This document shows positions 1-11,826 of a stretch of 64,000 bases of DNA, in pieces (within the stretch, counting starts at the first letter, position 1; every line of letters begins with the position of its first letter). The notes under the pieces are model-generated. The model was not told the origin of the DNA, searched no databases, and saw only the letters and a program-made list of their open reading frames with translations. Origin of the DNA: Hyperoodon ampullatus (lineage: Eukaryota; Chordata; Mammalia; Artiodactyla; Ziphiidae). A program made the translations under genes and the position numbers. The stretch covers positions 62,001 to 126,000 of the forward strand of contig CATKHW010000566.1 in NCBI GenBank assembly GCA_949752795.1, in the 5' to 3' direction.

Positions 1-3000
1 CTAGCCCGGAAAGGAAACCCACCATCAGCCCTACACCTTACCCTCCGCCGTGCCCTAATCCTGATGCGTACGCTGACATTGACCCGTGTGTCCGTACGTG
101 CCCTGACCCCAGCACGTGTCCGTAACCTCACCTATGCCTTAAACCTTGCCGTTACCTATCCCGAACCCTAGCCCGCAACAGAAACCCACCAGCAGCCCTA
201 CACCATACCCTCCGCCGTGCCCTAATCCTGATACGTATGCTGACATTGAGCAGTGCGTCCACACGTGCCCTGACCCCAGCACGTATCCGTACCGTCACCT
301 GTGCCCTAAACCTTGCCGTTCCCTAACCCGAACCCTAGCCCGGAACGGAAACCAACCAGCAGCCCTACAACTTACTCTCTGCCGTGCCCTAATCCTGATA
401 CGTACGCTGACACTGACCCGTGCGTCCGCACGTGCCCTGAACCCAGCCCGTGTCCGTACCCTCACCTGTGCCCTAAACCTTGCCGTTCCCTAACCGGAGC
501 CCTAGCCCGGAAAGGAAACCCACCAGCAGTCCTACACCTTACCCTCCACCGTGCCCTAATCCTGATGCGTACGCTGACAATGACCCGTGCGTCCGTACGT
601 GCCCTGACCTCAGTCCGTGTCCGTACCCTCACCTGTGCCCTAAACCTTGCCGTTGCAACCCGAAACCTAGCCCGGAATGGAAACCCACCAGCAGCCCTAC
701 ACCTTACCCTCCGCCGTGCCCTAATCCTGATGCGTACGCTGACACTGACCCGTGCGTCCGCACGTGCCCTGAACCCAGCCCGTGTCCGTACCCTCACCTG
801 TGCCCTAAACCTTGCCATTCCCTGACCCGAACCCTAGCCCGGAACGGAAACCCAGCAGCAGCCCTACACCTTAACCTCTGCCGTGCCCTACTCCTGATGC
901 GTACGCTGACACTGACCCCTGCGTCCGCACGTGCCCTGACCCAGCCCGTGTCCGTACTCTCACCTGTGCCCTCAAACTTGACGTTCCCTAACCCGAACCC
1001 TAGCCGAGAACGGAAACCCACCAGCAGCCCTACACCTTACCCTCCACCGTGCCCTAATCCTGATGCGTACGCTGACACTGACCCGTGTGTCCGTACGTGC
1101 CCTGACCCCAGCACGTGTCCGTACCCTCACCTGTGCCCTAAACCTTGCCGTTCCCTATCCCGAACCCTAGTCCAGAACGGAAACCCGCTAGCAGCCCTAC
1201 ACATTACCCTACGCCGTGACCTAATCCTGATGCGTACGTTGACACTGACCCGTGCATCCGCACGTGCCCTGATCCCAGCCCGTGTCCGTACACTCACCTG
1301 TGCCCTACACCTTGTCGTTCCCTAACACGAACCCTAGCCCGGAACGGAAACCCACCAGCAGCCCTAAACCTTACCCTCCGCCGTGCCCTAATCCTAATGC
1401 ATACGCTGACACTGACCCGTGCGTCCGCACGTGCCCTGACCCCAGCCTGTGTCCGTACCCTCACCTGTGCCCTAAAGCTTGCCGTTCCCTAACCCGAACC
1501 CTAGCCCGGAACGGAAACCCACCAGCAGCCCTACACCTTACCCTCCGCCGTGCCCTAATCCTGATGCGTACGCTGACACTGACCCGTACGCACTCACGTG
1601 CCCTGACCCCAGCCCGTGTCTGTACCATCACCTGTGCCCTAAACCTTGCTGTTCCCTAACCCGAAACCTAGCCTGGAACGGAAAGCAACCAGGAGACCTA
1701 CACCTTACCCTCAGCCGTTCCCTAATCCTGATGCGTCCGCTGACACTGAACCGTGCGTCCACACATGCCCTGAACCCAGCCCGTGTCCGTTACCTCACCT
1801 GTGCCCTAAATCTTGCCGTTCCCTAACCTGAATACTAGCCCGGAACGGAAACCCACCAGCAGCCCTACACCTTACCCTCCGCCGTGCCCTAATACTGATG
1901 CGTACGCTGACACTGACCCATGCGTCCACACGTGCCCTGACCACAGGTGGTGTCCGTACCCTCACCTGTGCCCTAAACCTTGCCGTTCTGTACCACGAAC
2001 CCTAGCCCGGAACGGAAACCCACGATCAGCCCTACACCTTATCCTCCGCCGTGCCCTAAACCTGATACGTACGCTGACACTGACCCGTGCTTCCGCACGT
2101 GCCCTGAACCCAGCCCGTGTCCGTACCCTCACCTGTGCCCTAAACATTGCCGTTTCCTAACCCGAACCCTAGCATGGAACGGAAACCCAGCAGCAGCCCT
2201 ACACCTTACCCTCTGCCGTGCCCTAATCCTGATGCGTACGCTGACACTGACCCGTGCGTCCGCACGTGCCCTGACCCAGCCCGTGTCCGTACCCTCACCT
2301 GTGCCCTCAACCTTGCCGTTCCCTAACCAAAACCCTAGCCGAGAAGGGAAACCCACCAGCAGCCCTACACCTTACCCTCCACCGTGCCCTAATCCTGATG
2401 CATACGCTGACACTGACCCGTGTGTCCGTACGTGCCCTGACCCCAGCACGTGTCCGTACCCTCACCTGTGCCCTAAACCTTGCCGTTCCCTATCCCGAAC
2501 CCTAGTACAGAACGGAAACCCGCCAGCAGCCCTACACATTACCCTCCGCCGTGCCCTAATCCTGATGCGTACGCTGACACTGACCCGTGTGTCCGTACGT
2601 GCCCTGAACCCAGCACGTGTCCGTACCCTCACCTGTGCCCTAAACCATGCCGTTCCCTAACGCGAACCCTAGACCGGAAAGGAAACCCACCAGCATCCCT
2701 ACACCTTACCCTCTGCCGTGCCCTAATCCTGATGCAAACGCTGACATTGAACCGTGCGTTCGCACGTGCCCTGACACCAGCCCGTGTCCATACCCTCAAC
2801 TGTGCCCTAAACTTTTCCGTTCCCTAACCCGAACCCTAGCACAGAACGGAAACCCACCAGCAGCCGTACACCTTACCCTCCGCCGTGCCCTAATCCTGTT
2901 ACGTACGCTGACACTGACCCGTGCGACCGCACGTGGCCTGACCCCAGCACGTGTCTGTACACTCACCTGTGCCCTAAACCTTGCCGTTCCCTAACCCGAA

Positions 3001-3594
3001 CCCTAGCTTGGAAGGGAAACCCACCAGCAGCCCTACACGTTAGCCTCCACCGTACCCTAATCCTGATGCGTACGCTGACACTGACACGTGCGTTCCCACG
3101 TGCCCTGATCCCAGCCGGTGTCCGTAACCTCACCTGTGCCCTAAACCTTGCCGTTTCCTAACCCGAACCCTAGCCTGGAACGGAAACCCACCAGCAGCCC
3201 TACACCTTACCCTCCGCCGTGCCCTAATCCTGATGCGTACGCTGACACTGACCCGTGTGTCCGCACGTGCCCTGACCGCAGCCCGTGTCCGTAACCTCAC
3301 CTGTGGCCTAAACCTTGCCATTCCCTAACCCGAACCCTAGCCCGGAACGGAAACCCACCAGCAGCCCTACACCTTACCCTCCGCCGTGCCCTTATACTTA
3401 TGCGTACGTTGACACTGACCCGTGCGTCCACACGTGCAATGATCCCAGGCCGTGTCCGTACACTCACCTGTGCCCTAAACCTTGTCGTTCCCTAACACGA
3501 ACCGTAGCCCGGAACGGAAACCCACCAGCAGCAATAAACCTTACCGTCCGCCGTGCCCTAATCCTGATGCGTACGGTGACACTGACCCATGCGT
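1..3594 (+). repeat. Duplicated block A, copy 1 (pairs with 11827-15420)
   Basis: Every base from the window edge to about 3594 has its partner exactly 11826 bp downstream, which is 71 units minus the 31 bp lost to small deletions in between. The only differences I found by eye are at 502 (C to T), 2359 (G to T), 2902 (C to T) and 3156 (T to C). The copies also share private indels, including a 2-bp deletion giving a 165-bp unit at 655-819 and 1-bp deletions near 932 and 2276. The left end of the block lies outside the window. The right end is placed where CACACGTGCCCTGATCCC in copy 1 faces CGCACGTGCCCAGACCCC in copy 2. Confidence 0.95.
1573..2190 (+). repeat. Block C, copy 1 (pairs with 10563-11180)
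   Basis: This stretch recurs 8990 bp downstream (54 units minus 28 bp). Shared marks include a CCCGTACGC form of unit 97-105, GGAAAGCAACCAGGAGACC at unit 25-43, a CCCTAACCTGAATACTAG unit start and ACCCACGATCAGCCC. Substitutions between copies are visible (for example near 1673 and 1941), so the pair is older than block A. A more distant relative lies near 19656-20100. Confidence 0.8.
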
Positions 3595-3734
3595 CCACAC
3601 GTGCCCTGATCCCAGCCCGTGTCCGTACCCTCACCTGTGCCCTAAACCTTGCCGTTCCCTAACCCGAACCCTAGCCCGGAACGGAAACCCACCAGCAGCC
3701 CTACACATTACCCTCCGCCGTGCCCTAATCCTGA

Positions 3735-4753
3735 TACGTACGCTGACACTGACCAGTGCGTCCGCACGTGCCCTGACCACAGCCCGTGTCCGTACCCTCA
3801 CCTGTGCCCTAAACCTTGCCATTCCCTAGACCGAACCCTAGACCGGAACGGAAACACACCAGCAGCCCTACACCTTACCATCCGCCGAGCCCTAATCCTG
3901 ATGCGTACGCTGACACTGACCCGTGCGTCCGTACGTGCCCTGACACCAGCCCGTGCCCGGCCCCTCACCTGTGCCCTAAACCTTGCCGTTCCCTAACCCG
4001 AACCCTAGCCCGGAACGGAAAACCACCAGCAGCCCTAAACCTTACCATCCGCCGTGCCCTAATCCTGATGCGTACGCTGACACTGACCCGTGCTTCCGCA
4101 CGTGCCCTGACCCCAGCCCGTGTCCGTACACTCACCTGTGCCCTAAGCCATGCCATTCCCTAACCCGAACCCTAGCCCAGAACGGAAACCCACCAGCAGC
4201 CCTACACCATACCCTCCGCCGTGCCCTAATCCTGATGCGTACGCTGACACTGACACGTGCGTCCGCATGCCACCTGAACACAGCCCGTGTCCATACCCTC
4301 ACCTGTGCCCTAAACCTTGCCGTTCCCTAACCCGAACCCTAACCCGGAACGGAAACACAACAGCAGCCCTACACCTTACCCTCCTCCGTGCCCTAATTCT
4401 GATGAGTACGCTGACGCTGACCCGTGCGTCCGCACGTGCTCTGAGCCCAGCCCCTGTCCGTACCCTCACCTGTGCCCTAAACCTTGCCGTTCCCTAACCC
4501 GAATCCTAGACCGGAACGGAAACCCTCCAGCAGCCCTACACCTTACCCTCCGCCGTGCCCTAATACTGATGTGTACGCTGACACTGACCCGTGCGTCAAC
4601 ACGTGCCCTGACCACAGCAGGTGTCCGTACCCTCACCTGTGCCCTAAGGCTTGCCGTTCCCTAACACGAACCCTAGCCCGGAACGGAAACCCAACAGCAG
4701 ACCTACACCTTACCCTCCGCCGTGCCCTAATCCTGATGCGTACGCTGACACTG
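3735..4753 (+). repeat. Duplicated block B, copy 1 (pairs with 6882-7900)
   Basis: Six units recur 3147 bp downstream (19 units minus 26 bp). The copies share rare forms such as CGTGCCCGGCCCCTCACC near 3951, CCGCATGCCACCTGAACAC near 4263 and CTAATTCTGATGAGTACG near 4394. Differences seen by eye include 4206-4209, 4340-4341 and 4549, roughly half a percent. Confidence 0.9.
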
Positions 4754-5159
4754 ACCGGTGCGTCCTCATGTGCCCTGACCCCAGCCCGTGTCCGTACCCT
4801 CAGCTATGCCCTAAACCTTGCCGTTCCCTAACCCGAAGCCTAGAGCGGAAGGGAAACCCACCAGCAGCCCTACACCTTACCCTCCGCCGTGCCCTAATCT
4901 TAATCCGTACGCTGACACTGACCCGTGCGTACGCACATGCCCTGACCGCAAAACGTGTCCGTACCCTCACCTGTGCCCTAAACCTTACCGTTCCCTAACC
5001 CGAACCCTAGCATGGAACGGAAACCCAGCAGCGGCCCTAAACCTTACCCTCCACCGTGACCTAATCCTAATCCGTACGCTGACACTGACCCGTGCGTCTG
5101 CACGTGCCCTGACCCCAGCACGTGTCCGTACCCTCACCTGTGCCCTAAACCATTCCGTT

Positions 5160-5314
5160 CCATAACCCGAACCCTAGGCCGGAACGGAAAACCACCATCA
5201 GCCCTACACCTTACCGTCCGCCATGCCCTAATCCTAATCCATACGCTGACACTGACCTGTGCGTCCGCACGTGCCAGGACACCAGCACGTATCCATACCC
5301 TGAACTTTGCCGTT
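5160..5314 (+). repeat. 155-bp unit with a 12-bp internal deletion (first)
   Basis: The distance between junction markers at 5152 and 5307 is 155 bp. The missing 12 bp fall at the end of the unit, around 5300, where the stretch running from CCCTCA through the third CCCTAA is shortened to CCCTGAACTTTG. Twelve bases equal exactly two hexamers, so the 6-bp register of the remainder is preserved. The surrounding units (4.8-6.0 kb) also share a CCTAATCCGTACG form of unit 74-86. Confidence 0.88.
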
Positions 5315-5481
5315 CCCTGACCCGAACCCTAGCCCGGAACGGAAACCCACCAGCAGCCGTACACCTTCCACTCCCCCGTGCCCTAATCCTAATCCGCACG
5401 CTGACACTGACCCGTGCGTCCGCACGTGCCCTGACCCCAGCACGTATCCGTAACCTCACCTGTGCCCTAAAACTTGGCGTT

Positions 5482-5636
5482 CCCTAACCGGAACCCTAGC
5501 CCAGATCGGAAACCCAGCAGCAGGCTTACACATTACCCTCCCCCGTGGCCTAATCCTAATCCGTACGCTGACATTGAACCCTGCGTCCCCACGTGCCCCG
5601 ACCCCAAAACGTGTCCGTACCCTCATCCTTGCCGTT
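5482..5636 (+). repeat. 155-bp unit with a 12-bp internal deletion (second)
   Basis: Junction markers at 5474 and 5629 are again 155 bp apart. Here CCCTCACCTGTGCCCTAAACCTTG is reduced to CCCTCATCCTTG, losing 12 bp in the same part of the unit as the 5160-5314 copy but with a different join. The two short units are separated by one full-length unit (5315-5481). Either they are independent slips or one was copied and later changed. Confidence 0.88.
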
Positions 5637-6881
5637 CCCTAACCCGAACCCTAACCCTGTACGGAAACCCACCAGCAGCCCTAAAGCTTACCCTCCGCCG
5701 TTCCGTAATGCTCATCCGTACGCTGACAGTAACACGTGAGACCGCACGTGCCCTGAACCAAGCACGTGTCCGTACCCTCACCTGTGCGCTAAACCTTGCC
5801 GTTCCCTAACCCGAACCCTAGCCCGGAACGGAAACCCACAAGCAGCCCTACACCTTACCCTCCGCCGTGCCCTAATCCTAATCCGTACGCTGACACTGAC
5901 CCGTGAGTCCGCACGGGCCCTGACCCCAGCACGTGTCTGTACTCTCACCTGTGCCCTAAACCTTGCCGTTCCCTAACCTGAACCCTAGCCCGGAACGGAA
6001 ACCCACCAGCAGCCTTACACCTTACCCTCTGCCGTGCCCTAATACTGATATGTACGCTGACAATTACCCGTGCGTCCGCACGTGCCCTGACCCCAGCCCG
6101 TGGCCATACCCTCACCTGTGCCCTAAACCTTGCCGTTCCCAAGCCGAACCCTAGCCCGGAACGGAAACCCACCAGCAGCCCTACACCTTACCCTCCACCG
6201 TGCCCTAATCCTTATGCGTACGCTGACACTGACCCGTGCGTTTGCACGTGCCCTGAACCCAGCCCGTGTCCGTACCCTCACCTGTGCCTTAAACCTTGCC
6301 GTTCCCTAACCCGAACCCTATCCCAGAACGGAAACCCACCAGCAGCCCTACACCTTTCACTCCGCCGTGCGCTAATCCTGATGCGTACGCTGACACTGAC
6401 CCATGCATCCGCACGTGCCCTAAACCCAGCCCGTGTCCATAACCTCACCTGTGCCCTAAACGTTGACGTTACCTCAACCAAACCCTAGCCCGGAACAGAC
6501 ACCATCAGCAGCCCTAAACCTTACCCTCCGCCGTGCCCTAATCCTGATGCGTACGCTGACACTGAACCGTGAGTACGCACGTGCCGTGACACCAGCCCGT
6601 GTCCGTACCCTCACCTGTGCCCTAAACCTTGCCGTTCCCTAACCAGAACCCTAGCCCAGAACGGAAGCCCAAAAGGAGCCCTACACCTTACCCTCCGCTA
6701 TGCCCTAATCCCGATGCGTACGCTGACAGTGACACGTGCGTCCGCACGAGCCCTGACCCCATCCCTTGTCCGTACCCTCACCTGTGCGCTAAACCTTGGA
6801 ATTCCCTAACCCGAACCCTACCCCGGAACGGAAACCCACCAGCAGCCCTACACCTTACACCTCGCCGTGCCCTAATCCTGA

Positions 6882-7900
6882 TGCGTACGCTGACACTGAC
6901 CAGTGCGTCCGCACGTGCCCTGACCACAGCCCGTGTCCGTACCCTCACCTGTGCCCTAAACCTTGCCATTCCCTAGACCGAACCCTAGACCGGAACGGAA
7001 ACACACCAGCAGCCCTACACCTTACCATCCGCCGAGCCCTAATCCTGATGCGTACGCTGACACTGACCCGTGCGTCCGTACGTGCCCTGACACCAGCCCG
7101 TGCCCGGCCCCTCACCTGTGCCCTAAACCTTGCCATTCCCTAACCCGAACCCTAGCCCGGAACGGAAAACCACCAGCAGCCCTAAACCTTACCATCCGCC
7201 GTGCCCTAATCCTGATGCGTACGCTGACACTGACCCGTGCTTCCGCACGTGCCCTGACCCCAGCCCGTGTCCGTACACTCACCTGTGCCCTAAGCCATGC
7301 CATTCCCTAACCCGAACCCTAGCCCAGAACGGAAACCCACCAGCAGCCCTACACCTTACCCTCCGCCGTGCCCTAATCCTGATGCGTACGCTGACACTGA
7401 CACGTGCGTCCGCATGCCACCTGAACACAGCCCGTGTCCATACCCTCACCTGTGCCCTAAACCTTGCCGTTCCCTAACCCGAACCCTAATGCGGAACGGA
7501 AACACAACAGCAGCCCTACACCTTACCCTCCTCCGTGCCCTAATTCTGATGAGTACGCTGACGCTGACCCGTGCGTCCGCACGTGCTCTGAGCCCAGCCC
7601 CTGTCCGTACCCTCACCTGTGCCCTAAACCTTGCCGTTCCCTAACCCGAATCCTAGACCGGAACGGAAACCCTCCAGCAGCCCTACACCTTACCCTCCTC
7701 CGTGCCCTAATACTGATGTGTACGCTGACACTGACCCGTGCGTCAACACGTGCCCTGACCACAGCAGGTGTCCGTACCCTCACCTGTGCCCTAAGGCTTG
7801 CCGTTCCCTAACACGAACCCTAGCCCGGAACGGAAACCCAACAGCAGACCTACACCTTACCCTCCGCCGTGCCCTAATCCTGATGCGTACGCTGACACTG
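6882..7900 (+). repeat. Duplicated block B, copy 2 (pairs with 3735-4753)
   Basis: Second copy of block B with the same chain of rare variants. The two unusual 155-bp units lie between the two copies, which is why the spacing is 26 bp short of 19 full units. A weaker third relative of its first two units is at about 10361-10562. Confidence 0.9.
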
Positions 7901-10562
7901 ACCCGTGCTTCCGCACGTGCCCTGAACCCAGCCCGTGTCCGTTCCCTCACCTGTGCCCTAAACATTGCCGTTTCCTAACCCAAACCCTAGCACGGAACGG
8001 AAACCCACCAGCATCCCTACACCATACCCTCCGCCGTGCCCTAATCCTGATGCGTACGCTGACACTGACCCGTGTGTCCTCACGTGCCCTGAACCGAGCC
8101 CGTATCCATACCATCACCTGTGCCTTAAACCTTGCCGTTCCCTAACCTGAACCCTAGCCCAGAAGCTAAACCCACCAGCAGCCCTACAGCTTTCCCTCCG
8201 CCGTGCCCTAATCCTGATGCATACGTTGACGCTGACCCGTGCGTCCGCACGTGTCCTGAACCCAGCCCGTGTCCGTACACTCACCTGTGCCCTAAACCTT
8301 GCCGTTCCCTAACCCGAACCCTAACCCAGAAAAGAAAACCACCAGCAGCCCTATACCTTACCCTCCGCCGTGCCCTAGTCCTGATGCGTACGCTGACACT
8401 GACCCGTGCGTCCGCACGTTCCCTGACCCCAACCCGTGCCCGTACCCTCACCTGTGTCATAAACCTTGCCGTTCCCTAACCCGAACCCTAGCCCGGAACG
8501 GAAACCCACCAGCAGGCTTAAACATTACCGTCGGCCGTGCCCTAATCCTGATGCGTAGGCTGACACTGACCCATGCGTCCGCACGTGCCCTGACCCCAGC
8601 CCGTGTCCGTACCATCACCTGTGCCCTAAACCTTGCCGTTCCCTAACCCGAACCCTAACCCGGAACGGAAAGCCACCAGCAGCCCTAGACCTTACCCTCC
8701 TCCGTGCCCTATTTCTGATGAGTACGCTGACGCTGAAACGTGGGTCCGCACGTGCTCTGACCTCAGCCCGTGTCCGTACCCTCACCTTTGCCCTAAAACT
8801 TGCCATTCCCTAACCCGAACCCTAGCCCGGAACGGAAACCCACCAGCAGCCCTAAACCTTACCCTCCGCCGTGCCCTAATCCTGATGCGTACGCTGACAC
8901 TGTCCCGTGCGTCCTCACTTGCGCTGACCCCAGCCTGTGTCCGTACCATCACCTGTGCCCTAAACTTTGCTGTTCCCTAAACCAAACCCTAGCCCGGAGC
9001 GGAAATCCACCAGCAGCCCTACAATTTACCCTCCACCGTGCCCTAATACTGATGCGTACGCTGACAGTGACCCGTGCGTCCGCACGTGCCCTGACCCCAG
9101 CCCATGTCCGCACCCTCACCTGTGCCCTAAACCTTGCCATTTCCTGACCCGAACCCTAGCCCGGAACGGAAACCCACCAGCAGCCCTACACCTTACCCTC
9201 CGCCGTGCCCTAATCCTGATGCGTACGCTGACACTGACCCGTGCGTCCGCACGTGCCCTGACCCCAGCCCGTTTCCGTACTCTCACCTGTGCCCTAAATC
9301 TTGCCGTTCCCTAACCCGAACCCTAACACGGAACGGAAACCCACCAGCAGCCCTACACCTTACCCTCCGCCGCGCCCTAATCCTCATGCATATGCTGACA
9401 GTGACCCGTGCATCCGCACGTGCCCTGACCCCAGCCCGTGTTCGTACCCTCACCTGTGCCCTAAACCTTGCCGTTCCCTAACCGGAACCCGAGCCCGGAA
9501 CGGAAACCCACCAGCAGCCCTACACCTTACCCTCCACCGTGCCCTAATCCTGATGCGTACGCTGACACTGACCCGTGCGTCCGCACGTGTCCTGACGCCA
9601 GCCCGTGTCCGTACCCTCACCTGTGCCCTAAACGTTGCCGTTCCCAACCCGAACCCTAGCCCGGAATAGAAACCCACCAGCAGCTCTACACCTTACCCTC
9701 CGCCGTGCCCTAATCCTGATGCGTACGCTGACACTGACCCGTGCGTCCGCACGTGCCCTGATCCCAGCCCGTGTCTGGACCCTCAACTGTGCCCTAAACC
9801 TTGCGATTCCCTAACACGAACCCTAGCCCGGAACGGAAACCCAGCAGCAGCCCTACACCTTACCCTCTGCCGTGCACTAATCCTGATGCGTACGTTGACA
9901 CTGACCCGTGCATCCGCACGTGCCCTGATCCCAGCCCGTGTCTGTACCCTCACCGGTGCCCTAAACCTTGCCGTTCCCTATCCTGTACCCTAGACGAGAA
10001 CGGAAACCCACCAGCAGTCCTAAACCTTACCCTCCGCCGTGCCCTAATCCTGATGCGTACGCTGACACTGACCCGTGCTTCCGCACGTGCCCTGAACCCA
10101 GCCCGTGTGCATACCCTCACCTGTGCCCTAAACCTTGCCGTTCCCTAAACCGAACCCTAGCCCAGAACGGAAACCCACCAGCAGCCCTACACATTACCCT
10201 CCGCCGTGCCCTAATCCTGATGCGTACGCTGACACTGACCCGTGCGTCCTCACGTGCCCTGACCCCAGCCCGTGTCCGTACCCTCACCTGTGCCCTAAAC
10301 CTTGCCGTTCCCTAACCCGAACCCTAGCCCGGAACGGAAACCCACCAGCAGCCCTACATCTTACACCCCGCCGTGCCCTAATCCTGATGCGTACGCTGGC
10401 ACTGACCAGTGCTTCCACACGTGCCCTGACCACAGCCCGTGTCCGTACGCTCACCTGTGCCCTAAACCTTGCCATTCCCTAGCCCTAACCCTGGACAGGA
10501 ACGGAAACACACCAGCAGCCCTACACCTTACCATCCGCCGAGCCCTAATCCTGATGCGTACG

Positions 10563-11180
10563 CTGACACTGACCCGTACGCCGTCACGTGCCCTGACCCC
10601 AGCCCGTGTCTGTACCATCACCTGTGCCCTAAACCTTGCTGTTCCCTAACCCGAAACCTAGCCCGGAACGGAAAGCAACCAGGAGACCTACACCTTACCC
10701 TCAGCCGTTCCCTAATCCTGATGCGTCCGATGACACTGAACCGTGCGTCCACACATGCCCTGAACCCAGCCCGTGTCCGTAACCTCACCTGTGCCCTAAA
10801 TCTTGCCGTTCCCTAACCTGAATACTAGCCCGGAACGGAAACCCACCAGCAGCCCTACACCTTACCCTCCTCCGTGCCCTAATACTGATGCATACGCTGA
10901 CACTGACCCGTGCGTCCACACGTGCCCTGACCACAGGAGGTGTCCGTACACTCACCTGTGCCCTAAACCTTGCCGTTCCATAACACGAACCCTAGCCCGG
11001 AACGGAAACCCACGATCAGCCCTACACCTTATCCTCCGCCGTGCCCTAATCCTGATACGTACGCTGACACTGACCCGTGCTTCCGCACGTGCCCTGAACC
11101 CAGCCCGTGTCCGTACCCTCACCTGTGCCCTAATCATTGCCGTTTCCTAACCCGAACCCTAGCATGGAACGGAAACCCAC
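10563..11180 (+). repeat. Block C, copy 2 (pairs with 1573-2190)
   Basis: Partner of the stretch starting at 1573, sharing the same sequence of unusual unit variants in the same order. Immediately upstream (10361-10562) the array instead resembles the beginning of block B, so a junction between two differently derived segments lies close to 10563. Confidence 0.78.
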
Positions 11181-11826
11181 CAGCAGCCCTACACCTTACC
11201 CTCCTCCGTGCCCTAATCCTGATGCGTACGCTGACACTGAACCGTGTGTCCGCACGTGCCCTGAACTGAGCCCGTGACCATACCATCACCTGTGCCCTAA
11301 CCCTGGCCATTCCCTAACCCGAATCCTAGCCCGGAACGGAAACCCACCAGCAGCCCTACACCTTACCCTCCGGCGTGCCCAAATCCTGATGCGTACACTG
11401 ACACTGACCCGTGCGTCCGCACGTGCCCTGAACCCAGCCCGTGTCTGTACCCTCACCGGTGCCCTAAACCTTGGCGTTCCCGAACCCGAACCCTAGCCCA
11501 GAAAGGAAACCCACCAGCAGTCCTAAACCTTACCCTCCGCCATGCCATAATCCTGATGCGTACGATGACACTGACCCGTGCTTCCGCACGTGCCCTGAAC
11601 CCAGCCCGTGTCCATACCCTCACCTGTGCCCTAAACCTTGCCGTTCCCTAACCCGAACCCTAGCTCGGAACGGAAACCAACCAGGAGCCCTACACCTTAC
11701 CCTCCGCCATGCGCTAATCCTGATGCGTCCGCTGACACTGACCCGTGTGTCCTCACGTGCCCTGAACTGAGCCCGTGTCCATACCATCACCTGTGCCCTA
11801 AACCTTGCCGTTCCCTAACCCGAACC

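Noticed and set aside
640..660. Insertion of foreign DNA where the unit start reads GCAACCCGAAACC.
   Set aside because: It is a 2-bp deletion with substitutions at the unit start (165-bp unit), and it is copied faithfully in block A copy 2.
462..818. Arg-rich open frames on the minus strand as genes.
   Set aside because: They are the complementary reading of the same C-rich repeat, arise in every unit, and end at the TTAGGG-like stops.
480..1325. A 281-codon Pro/Cys-rich open frame, with a twin at 12306-13151, as a gene.
   Set aside because: It is satellite sequence read through five units. It has a TTG start and no known domain, its frame changes relative to the unit at each junction, and the same peptide words appear in every unit of the array.
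1980..2660. Other long open frames (1980-2660, 13806-14486, 20483-21163, 54030-54692, 57870-58550) as proteins.
   Set aside because: Each coincides with a 1-bp deletion that lets the two open frames of the satellite run on. There is no start context, no domain and no unique sequence.
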